NCBI GenBank assembly: GCA_037447655.1
Contig: JBBHKE010003173.1
Coordinates: forward strand, 10,001 to 74,000
DNA length: 64,000 nt
Direction of reading: 5' to 3'
Source of the DNA: Zygnema cylindricum
Taxonomy: Eukaryota > Streptophyta > Zygnematophyceae > Zygnematales > Zygnemataceae
Shown here: piece after piece, positions 1 to 12,060 of the stretch
How positions within the stretch are numbered: position 1 is the first letter of the stretch
How the letters are laid out: every line of letters begins with the position of its first letter
The notes under the pieces: model-generated
Databases searched by the model: none
What the model was told of the DNA's origin: nothing
The model's input: the letters and a program-made list of their open reading frames with translations, nothing else
Translations under genes and position numbers: made by a program

Positions 1-367
1 TGATTCAGTTCTGAATGATATGGGCTTATTTTGAACCGTTTAAATAATTAGCGTTAGGAGTAAAGATAAGTAGTCTTATTAATGCTCACTTTGTAGTTAA
101 TGTCAAACCCCATTGCAGGGTATCAATAGTGTAAAAACAATTTTTAAATCACAACTTCTATTGTCTTTACTGGAGAAATAGAAACTGAAAATAGATAAGT
201 GTGCAAGAAAAGACTTCTCGGAGTTATTTTTTTTTCAAAAAATTTTAAGGTCTACGAATAGGTTAAACAGCATTGAAGTCATAACACGTGATATACCGAT
301 ACATTCTAAATCATTTTCCCTTCAAGAGCAACAATAATCAGAAATTGTCAAGATTGACGGAGCTCAC

Positions 368-3300
368 ATCAAGCTAGATTGATTGGAACAATACAGTAAA
401 TAAGGCTTATCCGTAGGGTTGATATTAACCTGTACCATCACCACACGATCAACAGTGAACAAATTTTACAAACAGTATTTTTGCCTGTTTTATCCTCTCT
501 TTGCTGCACATGTATATACATCTTAGATACATGTGGTAGTACGGTTTTATGTCAAAATTTGAGATGAGTAAAACAAAGTAAAAGACTCCGTATTCGGTGC
601 TTATGGGAGACATGAAATAAAATAGAAAAAAATCATTTCATACCAGTCTCTTTTTTAGTGTTTCAAATGAATAAGGATCGATGTTACATGCAGGATAAGC
701 ACAACCATGGACCCTTGAAAGCTCTCAGCAAACCCTCAAAAAACCGGAAAAACCGGAGGCTCTTAATGCAGGTAGTTCTTCATTGACTGGGGAAAATCAT
801 AAGCAATAGCATTTTTTGATGAAGGTGTGAAGATGGAAGTAGTTACTTTACTAAAAATTTCCATGAAGAGATCGGCTGGAAACAGCGTCAACGTCTGAGA
901 TGTATCAAAGACCATCTCTTTACCCACATTGATTGACCCATTTATGGAGATTTCTGTCAGGTTTGTTGCCCAATAAGAACTGAAACACAAAAACAAAAGT
1001 GTATTCAAATAAAAGGTGATTTAGAAACGGTGATTTTTCTTGCTCATTCCAAACAAATCTGCTGCTTTCGAGTAGTTAAAAGTACAAAAATAACCAGAAA
1101 CAACAACAGTTGCAGCACACAAGATTGGATGCCGTTAATAGCGAAGGATGTTATTAAGACAGTAACGGCTTCATAATATATTGTGCACGTATTTAATGAC
1201 ACTAAAGCTTTACATTAACCTCAATAACAGAAGAGAATGGACGAGAGAATGGAAAATGACCTGGTTTAAGGACGAGAGAGTGGAAAAGACATCCTTACCT
1301 TTTGTCTTCCCCAATAAGTGGAGTGTATATTGCCCCTGTAGGTAGGGTGGTTCGACCAATTAGGAGGTGGCTTAGAACACCACCTCCATCCAAACACAAA
1401 GAAAAGGAGTCTGCAGAAATCTGGTTTGCTGAAAGCTGTTTTATAAAAGAGTAGTCGCGTCGGCCAAGGCCTAGTTGACCATCATAGACTGGTGAAATGT
1501 CTGACTGGAAGCTTCCACAACTGATTTAAGATGAAATAGAAGGACTCGAGTTAGAAAATTTAACGGGTTTTATCTAATACCTTGACAACTGAAAGCTAAC
1601 ATGGCGATCCTTCACAAATTTTGCCCATGCTTTACATTAATTTATCCCATTCCATGTCTCGTTCTGAAACTCCTTACTCTCCTTAAAGAGGAAAGCTAGA
1701 ACAGTTCAGAAATTATCATTTCCAGGATTATGCTGTGAAGATAGAAATTCAGATCATAAGGATATTAAATGGTTAAACTATTAAATCCTTTCTACAGGCA
1801 GACATCTGAGAAATGAGCGGTATCACAAGAAGACCCTCTCCTCGACTTGTTGAAAACAGCGGCATTGGCGTTGACCTCCAAAAATACTTTTTTCATTTCT
1901 AACTGACAAAGAATTGGATGCAATTGAATAATGGGGCTGAACTGCCAAGTGCCATCTGAAATGTTTTCAAAAATACCAGGCAAGTGTGAAAGCACTCACC
2001 CAAAAGAGATATTCGGGGTTTGCAACGGGCCATTTGTTAGACTTAACAATATTTGGTCCTCGACGATATGGCCGGAAGACTCGGTATTAGAAACAAACTG
2101 GCAATAACTGTTAGGTGTGGTTGAGTTGGCGACGTCACAGCCAAAAGAGCTGTTGTCATAAGAATTATACACACTGCATAGAGAACTATTGCAGAGTGGT
2201 TCGGACACAGAACTTGAGGAAGATAAGTTGAAGGGCTTATGAAGTGCCTGTCAAATCATAGAAATTGCAACATTTAGACTTCATCCATTAACGAGAAGCC
2301 AGAAAGCACTTCATTTGTCCTTACAAGCTTAGCTCGTAAGCAATAACAACATTTCGACTCCATTCATCAATGAGAAGCCGAAAATTCATTTCATTCTACT
2401 AGTTAAGCTCGTTTGCAAGGAATTTAATACCAGATGGTGAGACTGGCATTGGATGCAAGCATGCAAAAAGCAAGGCGGTTATAAAAAAAAGAAACAAATT
2501 AAAGAGTGTTGTGTTGCTGGAGCCAAAAGTTAATCATAAGAGATGAGTTTGAAAAACAAAAGAAACCAAAAGAATTGGATTGGTCTTTTACTTTAATCTT
2601 CATATAAAAATGAGGAACAAAAAAAAACACTGCTAGCAATGTGAAAAAGCATCAAAAAAGGCTATAACATGATTCCAAGTCATTTCACAATACCAGGATA
2701 AGAAACTTACAACAGGATTTGTGGAAGAAGCGGAATGGGATTCAGCACATTGGACCCAGAAAAGACTGTCATAGGAGTCTATTAGTACATTGAAGAGTTG
2801 TTTCTGAGATCCTAATGCCACTGTTGTATAAAAACTTCTGCAGAATCAATAAAAAATAAGTGTGATTCAATCCACCTTCAACTTACATAATGTTCTTCTA
2901 CATGAGCAGAGCAGAGATAAACAGAAAATTTCTGTTTCACATAAGCTGGTGCAAATATCACAGTAAAAATAGTACAAGTAAAAGCAAACAAAGCCATATT
3001 ACTAGAGAGAACTGAAACAGAAATGCAGAAACATATTTACTCCCAAAAGGTGTGCAAAATAGATTCCTATCTACAAAATCCTGAAAAAAATTGGCCTTGA
3101 CAATTGTGGCAGATGTATTTCTTAGTATGACAGCTAGTAGAAGCAATAAAACAGCATCTTGCCTTCCAGGAAGGCTATAGCATACACCAGTGCATGATGT
3201 CTTGCATTCTTGGACAAGAAATACAAAAATGAAACAACAATGTTAAAAAGGCATAAAGACAATAAACTGATACGGTTCTAGTTTTCCATACGTGATTTGC

Positions 3301-5233
3301 AGATAAGAGACGGACATTCAGAGAGCATGTAAAATACTGAGAATAATCCTTGTTGACCGTAGACCCATCAGGTCATATATGCTATCAGTTTAGATAGGAA
3401 TAGAACAAGAACATGCCTGAGTCCATGAGAGAGAAAATACATTCCTGGTTTGATATGTCAAGAAATGCATCATCTGTTTCCTAACTTACGAGGGAGAAAT
3501 CTTGGAGGAACCACGAAGGCCCCACGATACTTCTGCATCAGCCACTAGCTTCCGTCCTCTTTCTTCAAGTCCCTGTTGTCAATAGCAAACCGATTCAAAT
3601 TAAAGACGGGTCTATCTACGCGAGGCTTAGATGTGAGAGGCTATTTAAGTTCGGGGAGAAATTCCAAGAGGGGGTTAACAAGCGTAAGGCTGTACTGTGA
3701 AAAATAAAATTGTAAACTGACTCATTTCAAACAAACATGAAAATAGGATACACCCCTTCATGCAAATAGTTGCAAAAACTGACGAAGGAGTTAAAAAGTT
3801 GGTAAAAAACTCAGAGCCAGTACATAACTTAACAAGAGAAAGAGGAAGTATTGAACAGAATTTGCCAAAATGATCTGTGCCCTGTAGCTCTAATGCAGTT
3901 CCCAATATTATACAATTTATACGTGTTAAAGAAAAAATATATATCAGAGTCTAGATTTGGCTTCCAAACAGTCGAGCGGGGAGAAGGTTTCTGACACGTT
4001 ACCAGAAACATTCAGTCGGAAAATTGGTTCAAGGCCTGTTCTTTTGGCTCAGCTGACTTACGGTTGGAAATGCTTCAGAATATGCAGAAAAAAATAATAA
4101 TAATAAATAATGCAAACAAAAAAGCTGTTGTTGTCAATCAATTTCTAGATGTGCGTATCAAAGACATCCAGCAAAGACTTAGCAATTTTCAAATTGAAGG
4201 CTTGCTTCTTTGCACCTGTGGGACGTGATGAGCCAAAGGAAAGTAGAGAGCTGGAGTATCTTGTTGGAGCCAATGAGGTGCATGCTTTATGCTGCCAGAG
4301 CCGGTCCCAACTTGTGCTGGACGAGTGTCCTTGCCTACCTGCAATCATAAACATATTACAATGGTCTTAGAAAAATTGCAACCACAAGTGACACTGTAAC
4401 TACACCGTGAATTGCCATTAGACTCAAGAAATATATGACATGGGGTTTGTTTTGGTGTTATTGATTCCAATTTAGGTCCAAGAATGGTGAACCGTTTTCA
4501 ACCGCTGACCAAATTAGTGTGAAGAAAAACACAGTGAGTTGGCACGGAATTAGTGTTACCAACTATAATAGCGATTCACGGTGTGGTCCACTGGGAGCTC
4601 TGGAACTTTTTTTTTCATTTTAAATACCTCAAACCCGTTTAGGAGGTGAGAAATTTCCTTGTTACATTAAAAAGAAAAGTAGACTCGAGGTTTAACAGCT
4701 TGATCAACATAATTAGTACATCTTTTCCCAGGCTTATCCACAATTTGCACGGAGAGGATGCTTTCCGACTCACTTACACAGAATTTCAAGAACCAGTCCA
4801 GTATAATTGGCCTGACTAAACACGCCAATGCAAGATTATCCTCTTTCAGTTCAAGTAAAAAAATAAAATCATTTTCCTATTCATCCAGTCAAATGGGAAA
4901 CATGCATTTCCCTGCATCACTTACTCTTCATTCTGCTAGATTTAAATTTTCCCTGCTGAAATACTGCTATTTTTGGGAGAGGGAGAGAGAGCGGGAGAGA
5001 GAGCGGGAGAGAGAGAGAGAAAGAGAGAGAAAGATCATGCATGTACAAGAGAAGGATTGGCAAAGTGCATTTACCACAAATTCTCCATTCCCTTCAATCC
5101 TCGACATTGACGGGCGAGCATCTACCAATATACTGCACAGCAATAAGTTGACGGACAACCCTAAAAGAAGAACAAAGAAATAGTCATAATAGACCCTATT
5201 TAGTGAACACTTTGAAACAACTTGCCCATTCAT
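368..5233 (-). CDS. Aspartic protease (pepsin A1 family) homologue, 3' end outside window, catalytic triads altered
   Basis: Exons inferred from GT/AG sites with compatible phases: 5075-5233 (ATG at 5233 or 5257), 4216-4338, 3490-3572, 2711-2837, 2000-2247, 1299-1511, 847-979, 644-721, 368-429; the last ends at a good donor, so the gene continues off the left edge. Exon 1 encodes a hydrophobic signal peptide. Exon 4 has the entry strand (FYTTVALGS) and first Asp site, exon 5 the Cys-rich SEPLCNSSLC region, exon 6 the YDGQLGLG and FSLCLDGGG segments, exon 7 the second Asp site. These match plant nucellin-like/APF1-like proteases, normally secreted or membrane-linked. Where active enzymes have DTGS and DSGT/DTGT, this one reads IDSYDS and FDTSQT, so it may be inactive. 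The junction into exon 6 is least certain: a start at 1500 would need a further exon. Exons 8 and 9 rest mainly on phase. Confidence 0.68.
4978..5033. repeat. GA-rich microsatellite in protease intron 1
   Basis: A run of GA dinucleotides with scattered GC and AA interruptions, lying between exons 1 and 2 of the protease gene. On the gene's strand it is a CT tract just downstream of the exon 1 donor. Confidence 0.85.
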
Positions 5234-5645
5234 GGCGAAATTATGGAAGGCTAACAAGAATGAAACGATCTGAACTACAAAACAAAAAAAACTAAGATTT
5301 GCTTAAGAAAGAAAAAAAAACAAGTTTTTCCTGAGGAATCTTTGCAGTCTCTTCCCCTCTTATTTGACTTTAAATTAGGGTTGTTTCAGTTGTTGGTAGC
5401 TTGGTGCAGGACTTCTTGAATCACTGTTGACTGTTGACTGTTCCTCTGCAGTGGAATATTTGATGCCAACGGCTGTCAGTCGCACGATTCAAACTCGCGT
5501 GAAAACCGCAGACAGTTGCGCGCACGGACCACCGCGCAGACTCCTGCAGGGTTTGAGTGGCTCACAAAGAGCAAGAAGTCCTTAACTACGGTTCAAAATG
5601 CGTCGAAAACGGAGATGTGTGGTTGGTCCATACAATACGTGACTG

Positions 5646-6432
5646 TACACCGCCAATCGCTATTAGCGTAGTGTACGCTAATTCCGTCCCGCTTTTCTTT
5701 TTTTTTATTCTCCATTAGCGTAGTTCATTCGATTTTTTTCTTTTACTCTATTTAGGGTAAATTTTTTTGTACCGTACAAAACGGAAGTACGTCATCATTT
5801 AACTAGTGTGGTGTACGGACAGTGTCAGACCGTACACAATGGTATCTTTTTAAGTGAAAAGGTATATTTAATGAGTTTTAGTAACCACGGACGCATGAGA
5901 ATATGCGCTCTAAAAAGGGGAAATAATCTGGTAGTCAAACATCACGTTCGCACATATTCGCCCAACAACCACGTTTCGACTGTGTGAACGTACGATTTGT
6001 GTACAATTTGTCAGATTTTGTACGAATACCTATACTACACCGCCAATCGTTATTAGCGTGTAAGTTTTTTTAGCGTATACGAATAATTAGCGTGGTTTAC
6101 GCTAATTGGGAATTTGGAAATTTTCGAAGAAATCGTCTATTCTAATTAGGAATTAGGGTTTTTTTCAAATAGTGTGGATAACTCTATTTGAGAATAAAAA
6201 ATAAATAAAGCGGGACGGAATTAGCGTACACAACGCTAATAACGATTGGCGGTGTAGTATAAGCATGTTTGCGGCCGACATTTGTTTTTTTCAAAGACCC
6301 AAATTATAATTATTAAACAATTAGAATGTATGTTTTTTTTTCAAATTTTTCAAATTCTTAATTAGCGTAAACCACAGTAATTATTCATATACGCTAAGAA
6401 ACTTCTACGCTAATAGCGATTGGCGGTGTGTA
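5646..6432. mobile_element. TA-flanked MITE (CACCGCC family), outer copy in reverse orientation
   Basis: The left end reads TACACCGCCAATCGCTATTA and the right end gives the inverse, AGCGATTGGCGGTG. The left segment matches the reverse complement of the right end of the 6038-6254 element, and the right segment matches that element's left end reversed, so this is a family member in opposite orientation. It is enlarged by the nested copy and by about 300 bp of unrelated DNA. It lies just upstream of the protease gene. Confidence 0.65.
6038..6254. mobile_element. TA-flanked MITE (CACCGCC family), full-length nested copy
   Basis: A 217-bp element with terminal inverted repeats CACCGCCAATCGTTATTAGC and its complement, flanked by TA on both sides. 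Subterminal TTAGCGT-type words are repeated inside. A second near-identical full-length copy lies at 23243-23456. No coding capacity. TA target duplications suggest a Tc1/mariner-type transposase in trans; this assignment is inference. Confidence 0.8.
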
Positions 6433-6504
6433 CTATACTTTTATAAACCCTATATGTGGTTAGTTTATACTACACGTGAAAAATACAGTATGATGAGTGT
6501 ACAG

Positions 6505-7287
6505 CATAGTTGTTCAAATCGTGCGATTTTTTCCTTTTTTCCGATTGAAACGTATAATTCGTGACTTTTGAAAAAATCGCAAAAAAACGCGATGTACTTT
6601 CTGTCATTTAAACTGAACGGACAATTTACGGGAAGCGTACAGTATTTCAGTAAAATGTACGGTTTGTTACGAGAATGTACGGAATTTGAGGAAAACATAC
6701 GTCGCAGTTATTGGTACTTTCTGTCAAGTGAACTGAAATAAATTTCATGGAACATGTACGTAATTTTATCGAAAATGTATGGACATTTTCGAAAGGAGAC
6801 GTTTGAAATGTCACACTATTTTCGCTCGGTAAGTTTGAAAATTGTACGAACGTCTTCTCCATTTTTTTTTGAAAGAAGTCGCCATGGAATGTTAAAAAGA
6901 TAGAGAGAGAAGGCGGCCATGGATGTCTTGTCAAATAGTATCAGACAGACAGACTTTCTCAAAAATTGCGTTAGCGTTTGCCGATATTTTAAACCCATCT
7001 CTACGACACATTAGCATAGCCTACTGCTAAGATGTCCGTAGCCAGTCCATGAAGAAATTTCGGTGCGAGTATGAAAAATATTTAAATATTTGTAATGTTT
7101 TGACGCTAATTAACGGGAAACTTACAAACTGCGCTATAAGTATTTTTTTTTTGTTTTACATGTACGAAATAATACGGATACAAATTCATTAACGATTTTT
7201 CACGATTTGTTCAACAGGTTCGATGCGTTCGCTACGTATAATTCGTCGCGATTGAATCGTTCGCACTAATCGATATGAACAACTATG
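6505..7287. mobile_element. hAT-like MITE, CATAGTTGTTCA ends
   Basis: The left end is CATAGTTGTTCA and the right end its inverse, TGAACAACTATG. Both ends are flanked by the 8-bp direct repeat GTGTACAG (6497-6504 and 7288-7295), the target-duplication length of hAT elements. The interior shares CGTATAATTCGT-like inverted sequence near both ends and encodes nothing recognisable. The right duplication is shared with the next element. Confidence 0.72.
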
Positions 7288-7295
7288 GTGTACAG

Positions 7296-7860
7296 CATAG
7301 TTTAAAAGTAGGCGTTTTTATGGTAGGCCTTTGGTAGGCGCACAAAACTTGGCACGAAACTCGCGCAGAGTCGGCATACTGTAGGTGTGTGCGTTGTGCA
7401 CACTATTGTACGAACGTACGAATCTGACGTATCAACATTAGTACATCGCACGCCGCCGGAAAATTTTTTTAGCGAACTAACACGGCGTAGGAAGACATTC
7501 CGCGGGAAAAAAAACCCGGAAAAAAAAACGCGGACATAAGTCCTATCGTAAGCTGTGTTATGGGCTTTTCATGTGATCTTCTCAGATTGCTACTTTGATC
7601 AGCGACCGTCCGACCGTCCAAAATCTGACGGTTTGAATAGAAAAATACCTCAAAACTCACGGAAAAATCAAAATTTGTCCGCATGTTTTTCAAAATTTAG
7701 ACATGAAGTTTAATTCTCTATCGATCGATGTGCAACTCAACCCTGTTACTATTATTTTTCATTTTGCGACCAATACAATATGGGTCTTAAGGCCATATTG
7801 TATGTTTTGCGTACAATAGGCATATTGTATGGGCCTACTTTCACTTACTTTTGAATTATG
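7296..7860. mobile_element. hAT-like MITE, CATAGTTCAAAAGTAGG family
   Basis: It starts CATAGTTTAAAAGTAGGCG and ends ACTTACTTTTGAATTATG, flanked by GTGTACAG at 7288-7295 and 7861-7868. It has the family's internal landmarks: GGTAGGCCTTTGGTAGGCGC near one end, an AAGATCACATGAAAAGCCC-like block, and CATACAATATG-type sequence near the other end. It abuts the preceding element at a single shared 8-bp duplication. Confidence 0.85.
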
Positions 7861-7868
7861 GTGTACAG

Positions 7869-9000
7869 TATGGATTAACTCCGTAAATTCCAACTACCTG
7901 AAACGTAGATGAGAAGTGAGAAAATGCGTGCGAACGCTATATCCGGTGTCCCAGTACCAAATGCGTAATATACTCACTACGATACTGGGCATTGTGTGCA
8001 TGTTTTAGGAGGATACCAGATATATCGTTCGCACGCGCGTTTTCGCACTTTTGATTCATATCCTGTAAGGGCGGTGTTGCAAAGTTGCAGAGTTTCAAGG
8101 AAAAAAACTGCGCGGCTACAAGTGTCGTTTTTTCATTTTTTTTCAAATATGGTGGAACGACGGTTTTTTTTCAAGTATGGCGGTGATTGTTGGATTGGAA
8201 TATTGGAAGGTTATTTGTCGCCAAATTCAAATTCCAGGTAAACAACCAACATCTTGCCTTACAAGTGAGCGTGACGTGACCAGCTGTACAGAATTGATGT
8301 TAAGTGGCTTGGACGAAGCTCGGGTTTCGGATTCAAAATTCACATGAAACAGGTAGGAAATACGTGAAGAAATACGACAAACATAAAGCAAGCCATCAGG
8401 AGAATTCGTAGTGTTGCGTATCGGGTCGAACCGACAGTTTTTAGTATTTAGTATCGGCAGGGGTCAAAGTTTTCCTCGTACTGGCAGTTCGACTGAAGCT
8501 AGAGGTCGGAAAAGTCAATATTTTAAATAACCGAAACCGACCGTTTTTTTTTTTTCAAAATCTGAGTACCAGACGCTTGACCGGGTTATGTCACGCTCCA
8601 AAATTGTTAATCGTTAACCGAAACGCGTTTACGAAAACAAAAGTTAACCGAAACTCGATTTCTTGCGACTAGCAGTGCCCGCCCGTACCCGAATAAGTAC
8701 AAAATTAGTGGTACATCTCCCGTATACCTTCCACGATAACAAGAGTACAAAGTACAATATGTTGGATAGTATGGACAGTACAAAATTTCCGTTTTTTTTT
8801 CGTTTTTTGCTTACCCGACCGTAACCGATTTTTTTTTTCTGTGAATCAACCGCCCGAATCCGCCCGCCCCCCCAAATTTGGCAACCGAATCCGTTACGGA
8901 ACCGACGCGGGCGGTCGGTTAACGGTCGGTCACGGTTTCGGTTGACCGTTTGCGACCTCAGTCTGAAGTCCTCGTGTATAAAGTCCACATATTTACTGCA
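7869..9000. other. Intergenic DNA without a recognised feature
   Basis: No supported gene. Open frames here are short and unlike known proteins. The segment 8560-8950 has homopolymer T runs and CCGACCG-rich DNA that keeps several frames open by composition alone. Confidence 0.5.
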
Positions 9001-9047
9001 GTACAGTGTATCGCTAGTGTTAACACTAATTGCGATACACGGTGTAC
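9001..9047. repeat. Short near-palindrome made of two MITE ends
   Basis: GTATCGCTAGTGTTAACAC is followed at once by an inverse copy ending GCGATACACGGTGTA. These are the terminal sequences of the ACACCGTGTATCGC family with almost no interior, so this is probably a deletion derivative. Confidence 0.55.
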
Positions 9048-9282
9048 CATTTTAGGTCAATTTAGGTTCATAGAAACCCTCCCTATTTAAGGCTGTTAGC
9101 GATGTTTTCTTCCGACCAGAAAATAGGGGAAAACATAAAATTATATGAACGAGGGTGAATTTCTTATATCCACGAAATTTTTGAAACACCTAACGTACTG
9201 CAAACTTACACGATTCGATTTTCTCTTCTCGACGACTCCTATAGTGGTGACTGGTAAACCACACACACGTCATCGCCTCTAC

Positions 9283-9475
9283 ACACCGTGTTTCGCTATT
9301 ATTGTTAATAATTTTGTCGTCACTTAAAACATCTTTTCTCCGTACACACTTGTCCGATTTTCATATGCAGACCGGCGATGGGAAGGTGAGAATCTCGGCT
9401 TTCAATCGCAACCGTCAGATCCATTATCCGACAGGTGTGTACGGAGAAAATATGTTTTAAGCGGCATAACAAAAT
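9283..9475. mobile_element. MITE, ACACCGTGTATCGC family
   Basis: Left end ACACCGTGTTTCGCTATT, then TTAATAATTT, CACTTAAAACAT and CCGTACACACTTGTCCGA. The same words return inverted at the other end (TCCGACAGGTGTGTACGG, TGTTTTAAGCGGC), so the long terminal repeats almost fill the element. The outermost right end is lost. Related copies: 16929-17112, 38809-38985, 52117-52330. Confidence 0.7.
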
Positions 9476-9588
9476 AACCACCTCTCATACCGTACCTGCC
9501 CCGAGCCTACCTTTGTCGCGTCTTTTCTACGGTCGGTGAACGACCAATGGGGTGTGTCCTCCGGCTCACTTTCAGACATCTCATCCTC

Positions 9589-9770
9589 TGGGCGGGGGGA
9601 AGGGAGAGAGGGAGGGAAGGGAGAGAGGGAGGGAAGGGAGAGGGAGGGAAGAGATGGACATCACATGTGGCGCCTGCCTCCTACTTGGGGAGTTCGGTTC
9701 CTTATTTAGAGAAAGAGAGAAATAGACAAGAGGGGGGGGGGGGAGGAGAAAGAGAAAGGGAGAGGGACGC
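9589..9770. repeat. Purine-rich GGGA/GAGA low-complexity tract
   Basis: Two blocks of GGGAGAGAGGGAGGGAAG-type repeats (9592-9652, 9709-9770) with a short normal spacer between them. Both strands stay open by composition only; no gene is inferred. Confidence 0.85.
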
Positions 9771-10066
9771 TCGTCTCTCATTTTTTGGCGAGGAATTCTC
9801 CCATTCTTGCTCCCATCCTCCCTCTTGTTTTTGAAAATATCTTCTCTTTCCAATTGTTGGTTTTGGCATTGGGTCATTCATTCACTTTCTCCCCTTAGAT
9901 AATGTATAAGACAGACTTAGGTTTTTTTTATATGTTTCGATGGAAATTTCCCTAAATAATAATAAAAAAACCCCATAAAAAATCATCATACAGAAAACCC
10001 TTTTGGGATCCAAAGGGGTAAAAAACCCCTTTCCCCCCCTTTTTCCCCCCTTTTATTACCCTTTTG

Positions 10067-10176
10067 TATCATGCATAAAGAATGTATCGTGGATGAAAAG
10101 TACATCATGCATAAAAAATATATCATGCTTAAAAAATGTATCATGGATGAAAAATATATCATGCATGGAGAGTATA
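10067..10176. repeat. Tandem ATGCATAAAAAATATATC minisatellite
   Basis: About six consecutive units near 18 bp with core TATCATGCATAAAAAATG or TATCATGGATGAAAAATA. The units alternate between a GCATAAA and a GGATGAA version, so the higher-order unit may be about 36 bp. Confidence 0.8.
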
Positions 10177-11640
10177 AAATATAAAAATTATGTCTCCAAC
10201 ACACTTCGGAACAATCGCTTGAAAGGAAATCACAAACGTCCAATACCCAAAAGCTTGAGAGACAAAACAAAAGAGTCGATGTAAAATAAAACGACATACA
10301 AAATAGCGGAAAGAAACAATATTGTATGTTTTAAAAGGGCGACAATTTATTTTTAAAGTCAACAAAGAGTAACAAAAAGGAAAATGGCAATTTTTCAAAT
10401 AGTTTCATGTTTAAAGGACAGGAGCATCCGCAAATGAGAGTACAGAAAGGACAAAGAAATCATAATTCTCCTAAAAGAAACTCCAATTAACCTACTTTAT
10501 TGTATTTTTTTCCACTTTAAAGCCCAGCCAAAAAAACCTACTAAAAAAACCTACTACTAGAAAAAACCCCAATAAAGGAGAAAAATTAAACTGAAAAAAA
10601 CTGGATAACAGGTACAAAGTACAAGTTTTCGAACAGACGGTTGATTCCATGTCATTTAAACGCTCGTCCGTTTTGTTTCCCATCAAGAACGTCTCCGTTC
10701 CGCTTTCCGTTAACAAATAAATTAAAGCATTTTTTTTCCATTAAACAGTTTTTCATTACCTTTCTAGTCTCTCAATTTCCAATGTCCCTGGACTTAAAAC
10801 TGAAATGTGAAAAACGACAACTTTTTCTAAAAAAAATGAAATTAAAAAACAAACGAATAAGAAAAAGAAAAAAATACCGTTTTCCTGAAAAGACAATTTG
10901 TCTAAAACAACTTTTTTTTGTTAACCACCATTTTTTTAAACAAACTAACCTAAAAAAAACAAGGGATTCTAATCAAACATTGTAACACACATACTAAACA
11001 ATTAGTTTCTAAAAACTGTCAAATACAATTTCTAAAGACGAGGAAAAAAAAGAGTTCAAAGCAACATTATTTTGCCCAACTGAAACTAGAATTGAAACTG
11101 AAACTAAAACTGAACTGAACCTAGAACAATTACAAAGAACACACCCACTCTCTTTTTTTCTTAAAACCCAAAAAATTTAACACCCACAACTTCTAAATCT
11201 CATTAGTGTACAAGGGTGAACATCACTACCTCTGCCCCTCCCTCTCTCTCTCCCTCTCTCCCACCCTCTCCCTCTCTCTCACCGTCTCCCTCTCCATCTC
11301 CCTCTCCCTCTTTTATCCCTTCACCTTATCCCAAATTTGACTCCTCTCACTGTTTTCCTTTCACATTAAAAATAACGAAACTATCATTGGCAGCTCCCAT
11401 AATTATTCAAACAATCTTTTCCACTCTCCTTCTCCTTCTCCTTCTCGCTCCTTCCAATTCCTCGAGTGCCTATCCATCTCTGCACTCTCCCTTCCTCCCT
11501 CTCTTTCCTGCCCTCCGATCTTCGCGCTCTTCACTCTGCTCCTCTACTTCCCCTCCCCCTCTTCTTTTGCTCCCAAGACTTCACTCTCTTCACCCCTCCT
11601 TTCCCCACCCTCCTCTTCCCCCTCCCTCCTTCCCACCCTC
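10177..11640. other. AT-rich spacer, then pyrimidine-rich DNA downstream of the ARM gene
   Basis: 10177-11210 is A-rich with many short A and T runs. 11226-11320 is an almost pure CT tract, and 11480-11640 is again CT-rich. No frame resembles a known protein. The pyrimidine blocks extend the bias of the ARM gene's 3' region. Confidence 0.55.
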
Positions 11641-11645
11641 CTCCA

Positions 11646-12060
11646 ACAATGCGGGACTTTGCTGACATAGGCGAATACGGCAGGATCTCCATCGTCCTTA
11701 TCTGCTTTCCGGCCCTCAATGCCTCTCCCCCCTCTTCCTCTCTCCCTCCCTCTCCCTCCCTCCTCCCTCCTTTCCCTCCTACCCCTCCTCCAGTAGAGTC
11801 GCATGTCCTGCCAAAATTGCTGACACAAGCAAATTGGGAATCCTCGCTCTCGTCCTTATCTGCTTTCGGGCCCTCGTTTGTCTCTCCCCCATCTCTCCCC
11901 TCAACCCCCTCTCCCTCCCTCTCCCTCCCTCCTCCCCTCGTTCCCCTCCTAGTCCTCCTCCGGCAGAGTCGCATGTCCTGCCAAATTTGCTGCCATCAGG
12001 GAATCCGGAATCCTCGCTCTCATCCTTATCTGCTTCATGGCTCCCCTCATGCTCTCCTTC
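11646..12060 (-). repeat. Three diverged tandem units overlapping the ARM gene 3' end
   Basis: Three units share the core (+ strand) CCTGCCAAA-TTGCTG...TCCTCGCTCT(C/A)(G/A)TCCTTATCTGC. GTCCTTATCTGC or ATCCTTATCTGC recurs at about 11694, 11852 and 12022, a spacing of 158-170 bp, with CT-rich spacers. The rightmost unit encodes the last 30 or so residues of the ARM protein (GAMKQIRMRARIPDSL...). The other two lie beyond the stop codon and are broken as coding sequence. Confidence 0.75.

Noticed and set aside
1792-1995. Possible extra protease exon
   Set aside because: It would carry an in-frame stop in the phase required by the neighbouring exon, and exons 2000-2247 and 1299-1511 join in frame without it.
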